Part shown: positions 1 to 10,413 of the stretch, one piece after another | Position numbering within the stretch: the first letter of the stretch is position 1 | Layout of the letters: every line of letters starts with the position of its first letter | Origin: Triparma columacea | Lineage: Eukaryota > Sar > Bolidophyceae > Parmales > Triparmaceae | Length of the DNA stretch: 60,292 nt | NCBI GenBank assembly: GCA_030267965.1 | Contig: BRYA01000669.1 | Coordinates: 4,375 to 64,666 of the forward strand | Reading direction: 5' to 3' | Notes under the pieces: model-generated | Told to the model about the DNA's origin: nothing | Database searches by the model: none | The model's input: only the letters and a program-made list of their open reading frames with translations | Translations under genes and position numbers: made by a program

Positions 1-133
1 CCCGCCGATTTTTTCCCAAACAACATCGCTTTCGAAGTAACTCTCTCCCTAGTTCCATCACTTTCCGCCCCCCCCCCCCTCATCCCCCCCCCCCCAACAC
101 ATCTTCAGTGTGACCTGGCCGAAAGCTTCTCAC

Positions 134-423
134 CTTGCAGGCTTCTCATCCTTCACCTCGCCCTTCTTGCTCTTCCCCCTCTTCGCCCCCTTGCCCTTAA
201 AGTTCAGTCCCTCGATCTCGTCCAGAGTAGGCTCCTGCCCCTGCTCTGTCTCTGATAATTTCAAAGACAAGAGACTGTCGGCCAGGTTGACTCGGTGTGG
301 GGGGGAGAGGGGAGAGGAATGAGAGAGGCGGGAGCGGAGGAGGGAGGGGGAAGAGGGAGTCCAGGAGAGACTGGACGTGAGGAGGGTGAAGAATAGGAGT
401 GCGGGAAGACTTGGGGAAGGCAT
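134..423 (-). CDS. First exon of a secreted or plastid-targeted protein, partial
   Basis: An ATG at 423 opens a reading frame that ends at a clean GTGAG donor (exon edge 134), so the gene continues leftward out of the window. The N-terminus is a typical signal peptide: about 20 residues of Leu/Phe/Thr/Ser ending near SSLSW. A Ser/Arg-rich stretch with no acidic residues follows, as in plastid transit peptides of secondary algae, although the residue after the likely cleavage site is Trp rather than Phe. The visible end is Lys/Gly-rich (KGKGAKRGKSKKGE). No domain is recognisable in 96 residues. The function is unknown; import to the ER or plastid is inferred from the leader only. Confidence 0.5.
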
Positions 424-777
424 ATTACAAGTAATGCTTTATCCAGTCATCGAAGTCAGTCTTTTCGATTTGTGAACCCAAATTTCCATCAACAAGTTGG
501 TTGAATTTTAGAGTAAGTTCACCCGACACCGGCCCGGTGAATGGTTCTTAAAAAGGTTTCGTTCGGGTTCGATATGTATATCGTATAAATAAAAGCCCTT
601 AAAGAGAGTAAATCTTCGCTTTATGACTCCTCTTCTTAGCTTTACACGCCATTCCTTTTCCTCCCCTGTGCCATTATCCTCCCCTCCCTTCCCTTCCCCC
701 ACGACCCCCTTCTTCCGCCTCCCTTTTTTCCGGGGGTGGTGTGGGTGTTGGGGGGGGGCTTTAGGTAAATAATAATT
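424..777. other. Intergenic: upstream of the 134-423 gene and downstream of CCT6
   Basis: No convincing reading frame. Holds the promoter side of the leftmost gene and the 3' flank of CCT6, with poly-pyrimidine and poly-G runs. No RNA gene recognised. Confidence 0.5.
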
Positions 778-2624
778 TTAATCCGCAAGGTCCTCCTCAA
801 GTCCCGTGTTGGTCGCCGCCGCCTTTCCCATTTGTTTCCCCGCCTTCATGACCTCGTCTACCAGCAGCAGCTGGGTCGCTAGGACGGTCGAGAGGTACAG
901 GGACTGGCGCTTCACCCTGAAGTTGTCAAAGACTCCCTCCTCGACCGGGAGCATGGGCTCCCCGGAGTTGCAGTCGATGCCGATGGGGAGCCCGCTCTTC
1001 TCCCGCTCGTCGAAGAGCTTGATGATGCTCTCCTGGACATCGAGGCCGGAGTTTTCCGCCAGGGTCTTGGGGATGACTAGGATGGCCTCGGCGAAGGCCT
1101 CGACTCCGAGCTTGGCCCTTCCCTGGACTCCCTTCTTGGTGACCTCCCTGAGGTGCTTGCTGCAAGCGATCTCAAAGGCTCCGGCTCCGGGGACGATACA
1201 GGCGTCTTCGATGGTGTTCTTGACGGCTCTGAGTCCGTCCCTCACTGCATCCTTGATCTGGTCGATGGTGTGCTTGTTGGGTCCCTTGATGAGGACCGTG
1301 CACGACTTGGGGACCCTGCAGTCCTCAACAAAGGTGAACTTGTCGTCTCCGAGGGTGACCTCTGAGACCTTCCCGGCGTACCCAAGCATGTCGGCGGTGA
1401 GGTCTTCGAGGCTGCAGGCGGGCGATGAGAGCGAGGCGGAGCGTTTCGTGTGTTAGTGTGAACAGTCAATTCATTTCGTGCTTCCCCCGTGTGCGTCCAG
1501 ATCCCCCCCGATTCCTCTCCTCACCTGTTGATTTGGCTTCCCCCGCACGCCAGTGTGAGTCTCTCCATGTTCCTCCTCTTGGCCCTCCTCAGGCATAGGA
1601 TGCCCTCCTTCGCGAAGATGTCAAGTGAGAGTGGGTCGATCCCCTTCTGGTTTACCATGACGAAGGTCTCCCCCTCCTTGCATACGGACCTCTTGAAGTC
1701 CACGACCTCCTTGCAGCGCTCGTCCAGCCACTTGCGCTCGGACTCAACCAGCTTCTCCCTCTCCTCAGCATTGGAGTAGAAGAAGCCCGACTGGATCTCG
1801 GTCTTCTCGTACTCGAACGTGACGTTGCAGGTCATGATGTGGCAGTTGTCCAGTGCGGTCGGCATGCCTGGGTGGCGGCCTCCGTGGTCTAGGACGATCC
1901 CGTTTACGAACCGAGAGTCGCACCCCTGCTGCTGCTTCATGTCGATTATCTCTACCATGTGGAGGTCCACGGGCTGGTCGGGCTCGGCAACGCACTGGAC
2001 GGCGTCGACGACGGCGTCGCACATCTTGTCGGCGAGCTCCGTGTCGAGCTTGGTGCGGAGACTAGTCTTGGCAACGTGATCGAGAAGGTCACGGTCGCTC
2101 TCAGGGTTGGGCTGCAAGCGGGGGGAGGAGGTAAGAGGTAAGCATTCGGTTCGTCATAAGTTTAGTCCTCAAGCTCTTGTTCCATTCCCCCTTCTCACCT
2201 TCATTAGTTTGAACTCGTCAAGGAACTGAACGCTGGCCTCCCTCGCGATCTCGAATCCGTCCGTGATGACTCTCGGGTGCAGTCCCTCGCTCGCGTACCT
2301 CTCCGCCTGCTTGAGCAGCTCCCCGCACAGGAGCACCGTGCTGGTTGTGCCGTCCCCGGTTACGTCGTCCTGGGCGGTGGCAGTCCGGGCGACCATGCAG
2401 GCGGTGGGGTGCTGGATCTGCATCTCGTGGAGGAGGACGTTGCCGTCCTTGGTCAGCTTTATCTGACCGGCTCCTCCTACGAGCATCTTGAGGGTGCCAC
2501 GGGGACCGAGGTTGGTCTTGAGGACTCCCTGGAGACCCATGGCGGCCGCAACATTGACAGCGCGGGCGGCGGCCTTGGAGACGATCTCAGCGTCGGGGTT
2601 TAAATCTTCTAGTCTGGCAGCCAT
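778..2624 (-). CDS. CCT6: T-complex protein 1 subunit zeta (CCT6), cytosolic chaperonin
   Basis: One of eight subunits of the TRiC/CCT ring, which folds actin, tubulin and other proteins by ATP hydrolysis in the cytosol. Three exons: 2624-2199, 2111-1525 and 1411-778. Both junctions keep phase, giving about 548 residues, the usual subunit size. Group II chaperonin marks are [12 protein letters not shown] near residue 40 and [15 protein letters not shown] near residue 92 (ATP site). The apical part has [15 protein letters not shown], and the equatorial return has [11 protein letters not shown]. Joining exons 2 and 3 gives [15 protein letters not shown], which matches the zeta-type sequence. 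The first intron opens GTGAGAAGG and the second has a CACTAAC-type branch site. Nothing is broken. Confidence 0.96.
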
Positions 2625-3148
2625 CCTAAGGGGAGGAAGTTTTGGGGTGGAGGAGGAGGGGGTTTTCAGCGGGATGGGGTATTAAGGGTTAGTTTGGAGG
2701 TGTTCAGGGTATTAGCGCTTGTTGTTGTATTTTTAGTGTATATATTGTAGGTTTGGTAGTGATACAGTAGGTATATCGTGATATAGTAGTTATATAGGCT
2801 CATTATTTCCAATTCGTACTCCGCCTCCGTCAAAATTGAAATCTCCAATGTGTGTTTAGGACGTTCAAATCGCTAATAGATCATACATGTGGCCTTGTAG
2901 TTATACAGCGAGTAGCATGAGGTGATAATTATGGTGTCAATGTGTTTGTAACCTTTTTAAAATGACTCACTTTGTATTTATGCTTCCTGAATCCGAAAAA
3001 GTTGAAAAAAGGGAGAAACAAGAAGGGTCAAAAAGGAAAAAAAATGCAAAGTGGGAATCGAAAAGAACTCAATTATTTCCATCAAAATAGAGCCAATCTC
3101 ATCCTTCATCTCCGCTAATTTCATCAACTGTCATTAACTATCAATATA
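2625..3148. other. Intergenic: divergent promoter region, AT-rich
   Basis: Lies between the CCT6 start (leftward) and the next start (rightward). Clearly AT-rich against GC-rich neighbours, with several TATA-like runs around 2740-2800. No gene supported; a 60-codon minus-strand frame here is low complexity and overlaps the CCT6 leader. Confidence 0.5.
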
Positions 3149-3773
3149 ATGATATTAAGACTGTGTGTAATAGTAGTCCTACTATTACACCTTCAATTAA
3201 CAGAACAACTCCCAACCTCGAGGCCACCTCACCCCTCATTTCTACCCCTCAGTAATACCCCAACTAATATAGGAAGAAGAAAATGCGCTTCAGTCTTACA
3301 ACTTAAAGCTACTCCAAATGATAACATGAATACAATGAATAACACTGAACCTGCTTGGCCTCAAGATGGTGAGATGAATTTTGATATTAAATGGCTCCTC
3401 TTACCCCCTCCTCTTACCCCCTCCCCCTCCCCCCCCCTTCTCAGGCCGTGATACCCTCCCATACGTGTTAAAGTCAACGACTCCCATACAGGAGTCATCC
3501 TCCCCGTCCCCCTCCCTCGGTGTTTACGACCTTCCTCCAAACCTCGGGAAAGGGGACGTTCTAACCTTTCCTTCCGGGGGTCCCGGGGGAGTGGGAGGAG
3601 GAGGGGGGGAGGAGGTTAAGTATAAAGTAAAGAGGGTTAGATTCCTCTACAAGTATAGTGTGGGGACGAGGAAACTTAAGGTTACCAAGAAAATATTAGA
3701 GGTTACGGAACTGGGGAGAGACAAGGTTGAGAGACTGCTGGAGAGGAACGTTGGGAAAGAGGGGGAGGAGTAA
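3149..3773 (+). CDS. Conserved hypothetical protein with signal peptide
   Basis: Two exons, 3149-3368 and 3445-3773, joined in phase 1 (PQD-G-RDTLPY), giving 182 residues. The N-terminus has a strong hydrophobic signal (LCVIVVLLLHLQL), so entry into the ER or plastid is likely; a clear xAF plastid motif is not visible. The C-terminal half carries a compact block: GVYDLPPNLGKGDVLTF, a Gly-rich insert, then KYKVKRVRFLYKYSVG and KILEVTELGRDKVERLL. This looks like a small conserved beta-rich domain also found in algal and plant plastid proteins, but I cannot name it. The poly-Gly insert comes from a GGGGGA-rich stretch. Function unknown; existence of the gene is well supported by splice phase and codon content. 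Confidence 0.7.
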
Positions 3774-4117
3774 ATGGGAGGGGGGTTGTTGTTGTTGTTT
3801 TATGTTTCAGTAGAGAATTGGTTGACTTTTTTTTCTTCTTCCAGACAATGGCAAAGGAGCGCGCAGTTTTACTTTCGCTTTCATTTATATCCATTCAAAC
3901 GTTCCGTTTACATCCGGATGACCAAACCTCCGCAAAATCTTCAAACAGCTCTGCAAAAAAACCCTCGAGGATCCTAAAATTTGGCCTGAACATCCGGATC
4001 CGGGCCCTCTGGCCATCTGGACCGGTTTTGTTTTGCTCTGGGATTTGCTGCAAATATCCCTTTCCATCCCTCCATCTCCTTTCCTCGTCCCTCGTTTTCC
4101 ATCCGTCCCCCTAAAAG
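3774..4117. other. Intergenic: upstream of the MLO-like gene
   Basis: Forward frames here have no conserved features and end before the MLO start. Likely 3' flank of the previous gene and promoter of the next. Confidence 0.5.
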
Positions 4118-6876
4118 ATGTCGTTCAAAACTTCCCCCTTCCGCCCTTCCCTCCGTCCTTCATACCCTGTCTCAACAGTCCTAACAGTGGCCCTCCTGTC
4201 CATGATTGTCGGGGCAATGTTAGCAACCCAGGCCTCAACCTATACTCAGGGGGGGGGGAGGAGGCTCGGCGGGGGGGAAGAAGAGGGGGGGGGAGAAGAG
4301 GAGGAGGACCCAAGCATAGAGTCCACGTCGGTGTTTGCGATCATCTTATTCCTAATTGTTGTCACGATATGCTTCGAGAAATCCAAGGACGCGGTTGAGG
4401 AGCGATCCACCAAGGACATGCTCCCGATCGTCGAGTCCCTGTTCGGTGAGATGACGATCCTGGGTTTCCTGTCTGTTATTACCTTCGTCTGCACAAAGGT
4501 TGGAGTCCTGGAGATGATATCCATATCAGTTTTTGGGGATGGTTCCGGGAACGACCACATTTACGAAGAGAACAAGGAGAGGTTGACGGAGATCTTCGAA
4601 ACCGTCCATTACTGCCTCTTCGCCATCATGATCTTCTTCGTGTTCCAGGTTATCATCCTCGTCCGCCTCGGCACCCAGAGCGAGGCCAAGTGGCTCGGCC
4701 TCGATCGCGCCTGCCAGGACCCTACCGCAGCCAAGCAGATCCTCTCCGGAAATATCGGAGAGCCGGAGCACTTCGGTTCGACCATCACGAACATTTTCTT
4801 CGGGGCGAGCGCGAGGAGACACCACGTGGAGGACCAGAGGCTCTTCTATGCGCTAAGGCAGGAGTTCATCAAAAACAGAGATGTCATGTACCCATTCAAG
4901 GAGGAGGTGAGAAGGGGCGAAGAGGGGCGGCAAAGGCGGTGTGAACGAAGCTAAACCAACCACCTCCCTCCTCCGAACTCACCCAAACCAACTCCCTCAT
5001 CCAAACTCACATCAATCGCGTAGCCTAAGGACTGCCAAGTCAGCAAGGATATTAACTTCGGAAGGTACCTCAGTATGTGCATGGGAGAGACTCTTGCCGA
5101 GGTCGTCGAGGTCTCCGTGACAACCTGGGCAGCTATGGGGGTCCTTGCCGGTCTCTTTTACATATTGATGCTCCTGGTGAACGATGACAACAGGATCCTA
5201 AGCTGGACCATGGTCGGCTGCGGCTGGGCGGTCACGTGCTTCAACTACGTTTTCGAGAGGAAGCTCGTTAACATTAGGAACGCCTTCGCGCCGGCTGCCT
5301 TCCTCAAGGCTATCGAGGGAGCCAGAGGGAGGTCAGGGACGATACAGAGGAGGTGAGAAATCAAGCCGTTCCCTGATCTCCTTCGCACCATTAGTCCCCC
5401 CACCTATCACTCCAACCTGCTTACTCAACTCGCACACGCCTCCTCCGCAGGGCGTCTGAGCTAACGAACCTCATCACGAACGACCCCGAGCTGCCCGAAT
5501 GGTGCAACATTGACCCCACGCCTCACCTCGAGAACAGGGGGACTTGGACCAAGCACTTCTTCGGCTGCGCTCCCAACAGGCAGCAACTCATGTTCTGGGG
5601 GCAGCAGGTGAGAATACGAACGAACAAAAGTGATTGCGGCAGGGCGAAAAATACATGACACTTTGGGGTTGTCCAGCTTGTCCGCTAACGCAACCCCTTT
5701 TCGTGGCTCGCTTCGCTCTCCTGCATTGGCTTCGCTCTCCTGTATTTGCTTCGCTCGTTTCAGGAAGGACCCGATTTACACATCCTCCTCCTCCGCTTGA
5801 CGCTCTTGTTCAACGGCCTGTACACTGCCGTGATCCTCGTCACCTTTGGTCCAGCCGCCTACAAGACCTTCGGCGAGACTGAGTTCATCGCGTTCTGCAT
5901 CTTGGCGGCCATCCCCTTTTACTGCCAGATCACGGGGAAGATGAGGTGAGTAAAAAGTAGCGTCGCCCCCGCGATAACCTCCGTCCCTCCTCCCTCACCC
6001 CTGTTTCTTCTTTCTCTCCGCTCATCCGTCCACGGCAGGCTCGTTGCTACCCTCTGCCTCACGAATTGCATAGGATGCATGAGGAGGAACGACATCATCG
6101 CCAATGTCATTAGGGAGGACAAGGTTTCCCGGGCAGTCAGAGCTTTCATCGTCCTTCACAAGATCCACCTCGCCACGAAGGGGGGGGGGGAGGGCAGTGC
6201 CAAGAGGAGGGGCAGCAAGGACATTGAGGGCGGCCAGGTTAAGCCCAAGGCGCACTACAGCGAGAGCATGCCGGATTACATGCTCCAGGACATTAGCAAG
6301 ACCTTCGACCTTTTTGACAACGACGGAGGGGGGAGCATCAGCACGGGGGAGCTCGCGGACCTGATGGAAAGCTTAGGTAGCCCCCAGGATGCGGATCAGC
6401 TCATGGTTATGATCGGCCTCCTTGACAGTAACGGTGACGGCGATATATCCAAGGAGGAGTTCATCCAGTGGTACGCAGACCAGGTGAGAGAAGGAGGGAG
6501 GGAGGGAGGGAGGGGGAGGAGAGTGACAATCACACAATTCAAACACTGACGCGCATCATCTCTTTGGTCGTCGCTTCGCTGCTCCCCCCCCACATCTCCC
6601 TCGTAACTGTCGAAGAATCAGCTTGATCCCCACGAGATGGCAGCTTCAATGTTTGGAATGTTTGACTCTGACGGTTCCGGATCCATATCCATAGCGGAGT
6701 TCAAGACAGCTCTGGACGCCTTCGACGTCGGACTGAGCACGGACGACGTCGCGGAACTCGTCAAGGAGCTCGACGAGGACAGGAACGGGTTTATTGATGA
6801 GGAAGAATTCGCGCACTTGCTAAAAAGACACAGCCACCCGCCACCGGAGCTCAGCTCACTGTCACAAATGTACTAA
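4118..6876 (+). CDS. MLO-like seven-helix membrane protein fused to a four-EF-hand calmodulin-like domain
   Basis: Six exons: 4118-4906, 5024-5352, 5451-5607, 5764-5945, 6039-6483 and 6622-6876. All are in phase, giving 718 residues. MLO-type marks: FAIILFLIVVTICFEKS (early helix), VESLFGEMTILGFLSVI, FETVHYCLFAIMIFFVFQVI, then DINFGRYLSMCMGETLAEVV (the FDFQKYI-like loop), GVLAGLFYILMLL, and late helices ending LVATLCLTNC. In plants MLO proteins are membrane proteins that bind calmodulin through a basic amphipathic tail. A similar stretch is present here at about residues 515-532 (SRAVRAFIVLHKIHLATK). What follows is unusual: four EF-hand loops at about residues 579-590, 615-626, 649-660 and 685-696, all with Asp at position 1 and Glu at position 12. 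The second exon may start at 5024 (after TAG) or 5030 (after AAG). MLO assignment rests on helix pattern and loop motifs. Confidence 0.85.
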
Positions 6877-7064
6877 ATGGGAGGGGGCAGGAGGGGGCAG
6901 GAGGGGGCAGGAGGGGGCGGCTAAGAGTATCATTAGGACAACATACATTATGAATGAAAATGAGTTTTGGGGGGGAGAGAGAGAGAGAAATACAACAGAG
7001 ATGCATTTTTTCGTTACCAAACGCAGACTACAAACCCCCTCCCCACCCCCCATCCTTCCCAAAC

Positions 7065-7838
7065 TCAAAGTATCACACAGTCGCTGCAAGTTGCGTTTAT
7101 CTCACTATTGATGTTGCCTTCTCCCGCGCTTGTGACCTCCTGTTGGCGAGGAGTGAAGCGACGAGCAGAAGGATGTTAGCTAATACGAAAAAAGGCGTTA
7201 TATTGTCGCTTTGCTTCGCTCCATCCCTCACCTTACCGACCCCACTCCCATTCTTCCCCCACTCAACAGCAATCGCAATATCCAAGTTATGAACCCCGTC
7301 CTTAGCTACGGCATTCCTACTATCCGGATCGAAGTGATCCCCCCCCTGCTCAACAGCGTACACACCAACGTGGTAAACCTTGCAATTTTTTCGAATTTCG
7401 TGATCCTCCATAATCAGAGCCCTAACCGGGACGCACGCATCGTAGTACGTTGTAGGGTGCGCGCAAGTCACTAAATAACCACCATCTACGTCTTCGGCAG
7501 TCGTGGTGTCGACAGTGGCGGTGACGAAGGTTACCGTCACGGTGGAGAGGGTGGTTGTTCGACGGACTCGAGTTGTCTTGCTGGAATCTGTCCACCAGGA
7601 ACTTGACTTGAATTTCTCAACGTAGGACTTTGGGGAGGGAGGGGGGGGGGGGAAGGGGGAGGGGGGATTAGAAGTTCAATAAGAACGCCTCGTCGTCGTC
7701 AAGTCTTGTTTCTTGAAAAAAACCACTCTAAAGCTTAAAATATTTACTTACTGTACCAAGGGGCGGTGGGAGTTCATGTGGAGGCTTGTTTGCACACTTA
7801 GGCGTCGATAATCGTCCAAAACCTGTTTGTTTTCCCAT
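7065..7838 (-). CDS. Hypothetical protein of about 185 residues
   Basis: Proposed exons 7838-7752, 7627-7232 and 7139-7065. The first begins MGKQTGFGRLSTPKC and ends at a perfect GTAAGT donor. The second has an AAG acceptor after a poly-pyrimidine tract and carries a Thr-rich stretch, then LVTCAHPTTYYDACVP and KVYHVGVYAVEQGGDHFDP. The last intron (92 nt) starts GTGAGGGATGGAGCGAAGC and ends GTCGCTTCACTCCTCGCCAACAG, like many introns here. An alternative donor five bases upstream would give a different, shorter tail. No family is recognised. Its start codon lies only 62 bp from the divergent M14 gene, so the two probably share a promoter. Confidence 0.5.
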
Positions 7839-7900
7839 TATTTTTGTGGAGTTGCTGTGGGATTGGATTCTAATTTCTGAAATAATCCCCATACTGGAAA

Positions 7901-9112
7901 ATGTCGGCTATATCTGCCTCCAAACCCCCGCAAATTCGTACATCCGAGGCTAAGGATGGCTTTCGTCCTATGCGGTGAGAACTCAACAACGCTCAATCCC
8001 TCTCCTCCCCCTTTTACCTCACCCCTCCCCATCTCGTCGACAACTCAACAACGCTCAATCCCTCTCCTCCCCCCTTTTACCTCACCCCTCCCCATCTCGT
8101 CGACAGTAAAATAGAGAGTGTTGCCGCTGATAAGTACCGCATCGGTCAGATCGGCAAGCCCTGGGGTCCCTCCGAGAAGGCTCAGTGGCTAGCGCAGACT
8201 GTTGTCCACCGCTCCTACCAGGAGGAGGTGGTTTCAAAGCTCCGTAAGCTCGACAAACAAACCTTCACTGTCGTGCAGTACGGGGCGCTGCAGTCGGACC
8301 CGCAGAGGCTGCCCCTGCTAGCGGTTGTGTCAAACCAGTGGAATGACGACCGACCCACGGTCCTTGTGACGGGAGGTGTCCACGGTTACGAGACTTCTGG
8401 AGGTGAGAATGGTGGGCGACGGTAAAACAACTATATCACAGCTAATATTTCCTTCGCCACAGTTCAAGGAGCCATCCTCTTCCTCCAAACCTCGGCCAAG
8501 AACTATGTCTCAAAGTTCAACGTCGTCGTAATCCCCTGCGTCTCCCCCTGGGGTTACGAGCGCATCGAGCGCTGGAACTGTTCGTGCCTCGACCCCAACC
8601 GTTCGTTCGGGCCCGACCCTTCCACCCACTCTGAGGAGAGCGCGGCCATAAAGGCCTTCTTCCAGACCCTCAACGTCAAGAACTGGCTCGTGCACGTGGA
8701 CTGTCACGAGACCACGGACACGGACGAGACCGAGTACATGCCTGCTCGCGCTGCCCTTAACGGCGCGCTCTACAAGCGCTGCACAATCCCAGACGGTTTC
8801 TACCTCGTCGGTAACTCGATTGACCCGACCCCTGAGTTCCACGCCTTCATGATCAGGTACGTCAGGGAGGTCACGCACATCGCTCCCCCTGACTCCGATG
8901 GCACCATTATCGAGGAGCCCGTGACCCAGGACGGCGTGATCGAGGTCCCCGTGGACAAGCTCGGCCTCTGCGCAAGCGTCACGGGTTGCAGGTACAACAC
9001 GACGACGGAGGTCTACCCAGACAGCAAGAGACAGGGGGTGGACGGGGACCAGTGCAATAGGGCGCAAAGGGCGGCGATTACCGGGGCATTAGATTATGTG
9101 CTTACGGTTTAG
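7901..9112 (+). CDS. Zinc carboxypeptidase-like protein, M14 superfamily
   Basis: Three exons, 7901-7974, 8107-8402 and 8463-9112, in phase, 339 residues. M14 enzymes use zinc to remove C-terminal amino acids or acyl groups. The zinc site is visible: His117 and Glu120 in GGVHGYETSG, then His205 in VHVDCHETTD. NRSFGPD near residue 169 matches the substrate-carboxylate binding Asn-Arg of the family. TTTEVYPD near the end could hold the catalytic Glu. There is no signal peptide, so a cytosolic role is more likely than secretion. The pattern resembles the succinylglutamate-desuccinylase/aspartoacylase side of M14 or a bacterial-type M14 peptidase; I cannot choose between them. The first intron contains a 62 bp tandem duplication. 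Confidence 0.85.
7980..8105 (+). repeat. Perfect-like 62 bp tandem duplication inside an intron
   Basis: Copy 1 is 7980-8041 and copy 2 is 8042-8105, with one extra C in the second. Each runs from AACTCAACAACGCTCAATCC to CTCGTCGAC. The repeat makes up nearly the whole 132 nt intron 1 of the M14 gene. Only the second copy is followed by the G that completes the CAG acceptor. Confidence 0.97.
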
Positions 9113-9224
9113 ATGGGCTTGGGTGATGATGATGATTTGATGACAAGATAAGAAAAATATAAAGAGCCTAAATAAAAATATAGAGAGCCCTCGCTCGCTT
9201 GTCCTCTTTCGGAGTTCAAAACTT

Positions 9225-10097
9225 TCACATGATTTCGTTAACGAGTTCCTCGACCTCCCCCTCCTCAACCTCCCCCGCCCCCATCCACCTGACCTGTCCG
9301 TTCTTGACCCCATAAACGTATCCCGTTAGCGTGTTCTCGATACCCAGCCCCTCCCTCATCTCCCTCACGTCCGGAGGATCGTACATTACTGTCCTGCCCC
9401 TCATGTCGGGGGGGGTGGCCTTGGTCAAGGCGGACCTGAGCATGGGCTGGAAGAGCCTCATAATCCCCCCCTCCCCCACCACGACGTTGTAAACAGGGAC
9501 CTCGGGTTGGGAGGACCTTATGGCTTCGACCCAGGATAGGCAGACGTTGTATCCGAACTGTTTGAAGCTGACGCAAGCGATGAAAGTTCCCCCCCCCTCG
9601 CCTTGAGCCAGGTCCACCTCCTTCCCGTCCAAGGCCGTGCCCTTTATCCCAGGCCAATCGAAGGCCTCCCCCCCCCTCCCCTCGGCCCTCCCCCCCCTAC
9701 CCATAACCTTTCCCCCCCTCTTGAGTTCCTTGAGCATGTGGAAGGTCCCGTCAGCTAGGGACTTCGATATCATCCGCTTCTTACCGGTGTAAGGGTTAGT
9801 GCGGAGGGTCTGATCGATGCTTGGGGTTATGGAGGCGTGTGGGGAGGTATCGGATGTGGCATCGGAGGAGGCATCGGATGAGGGGGGGGCTTCGGAGGAG
9901 GAAGACTTCTCTTTGTCGTGGAGGGGGCGGGTTGTTGTGAAATATCTAGGCCACGAAGAGGTTAAAGAGAATGATGTTGGTAAACGGGGTCTATTGTAGG
10001 TGTATAAGCGGTGTGGATAGTTTGATTTTGTCGTAAATGTTTTTGATCCCCTCGAAATTGAACCGCAACAACCAACCAGAGAACGGAAGTGTGTCAT
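9225..10097 (-). CDS. ATP10: Mitochondrial ATP synthase assembly factor ATP10-like
   Basis: Single exon, 290 residues. ATP10 helps assemble the Fo sector of mitochondrial ATP synthase. The N-terminal 60 residues are rich in Arg/Ser/Tyr without acidic residues, a mitochondrial presequence, followed by a Ser/Asp low-complexity linker. The core has FDWPGIKGTALDGK, then FKQFGYNVCLSWVEA, VPVYNVVVGEGG, a leucine-rich helix, and the family-typical end TLTGYVYGVKNGQVRWMGAG followed by an acidic helix. Length agrees with the family. Two short Gly/Arg/Pro-rich inserts come from poly-C runs. It lies tail to tail with the M14 gene, 112 bp apart. Confidence 0.85.
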   Translation of the reverse strand: MTHFRSLVGCCGSISRGSKTFTTKSNYPHRLYTYNRPRLPTSFSLTSSWPRYFTTTRPLHDKEKSSSSEAPPSSDASSDATSDTSPHASITPSIDQTLRTNPYTGKKRMISKSLADGTFHMLKELKRGGKVMGRGGRAEGRGGEAFDWPGIKGTALDGKEVDLAQGEGGGTFIACVSFKQFGYNVCLSWVEAIRSSQPEVPVYNVVVGEGGIMRLFQPMLRSALTKATPPDMRGRTVMYDPPDVREMREGLGIENTLTGYVYGVKNGQVRWMGAGEVEEGEVEELVNEIM

Positions 10098-10413
10098 CTG
10101 GCTCTATTTGTGTTGACTCGGTGCAGTAGTTGCTTTTCAGGGCCTTATAAATATAATTTGAGGCGTGCTTTTGAAAAATTGTGTCGCTTAGAAGAAGAAT
10201 TCAAGCTTTGTGAAGTTGTCAAAGGGAGGGCTGATTTGAGCTCTGGTCATATGGGATCTGGAGTGCACTTTTTGTATGACAATTTTAGACACTTTTACGA
10301 CCTCGGATAATCGCGAAAGTACCCCGCGAAAGCGCCGCTATATTTATACCGATAATAATTAAAGTATTCGATTCATTTACAAAAATTTCTTCGTTACCAC
10401 CACCGTTATCCCC
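10098..10413. other. Intergenic
   Basis: Upstream flank of ATP10 and downstream flank of the next minus-strand gene. A 73-codon forward frame (10089-10310) lacks conserved features and overlaps the ATP10 start, so I do not call it. Confidence 0.5.

Noticed and set aside
3818..4114. 98-codon forward frame upstream of the MLO-like gene
   Set aside because: Low complexity and mixed composition; no domain; likely promoter and 5' UTR.
10089..10310. 73-codon forward frame between ATP10 and the membrane protein
   Set aside because: Overlaps the ATP10 start, lacks conserved residues, sits in promoter sequence.
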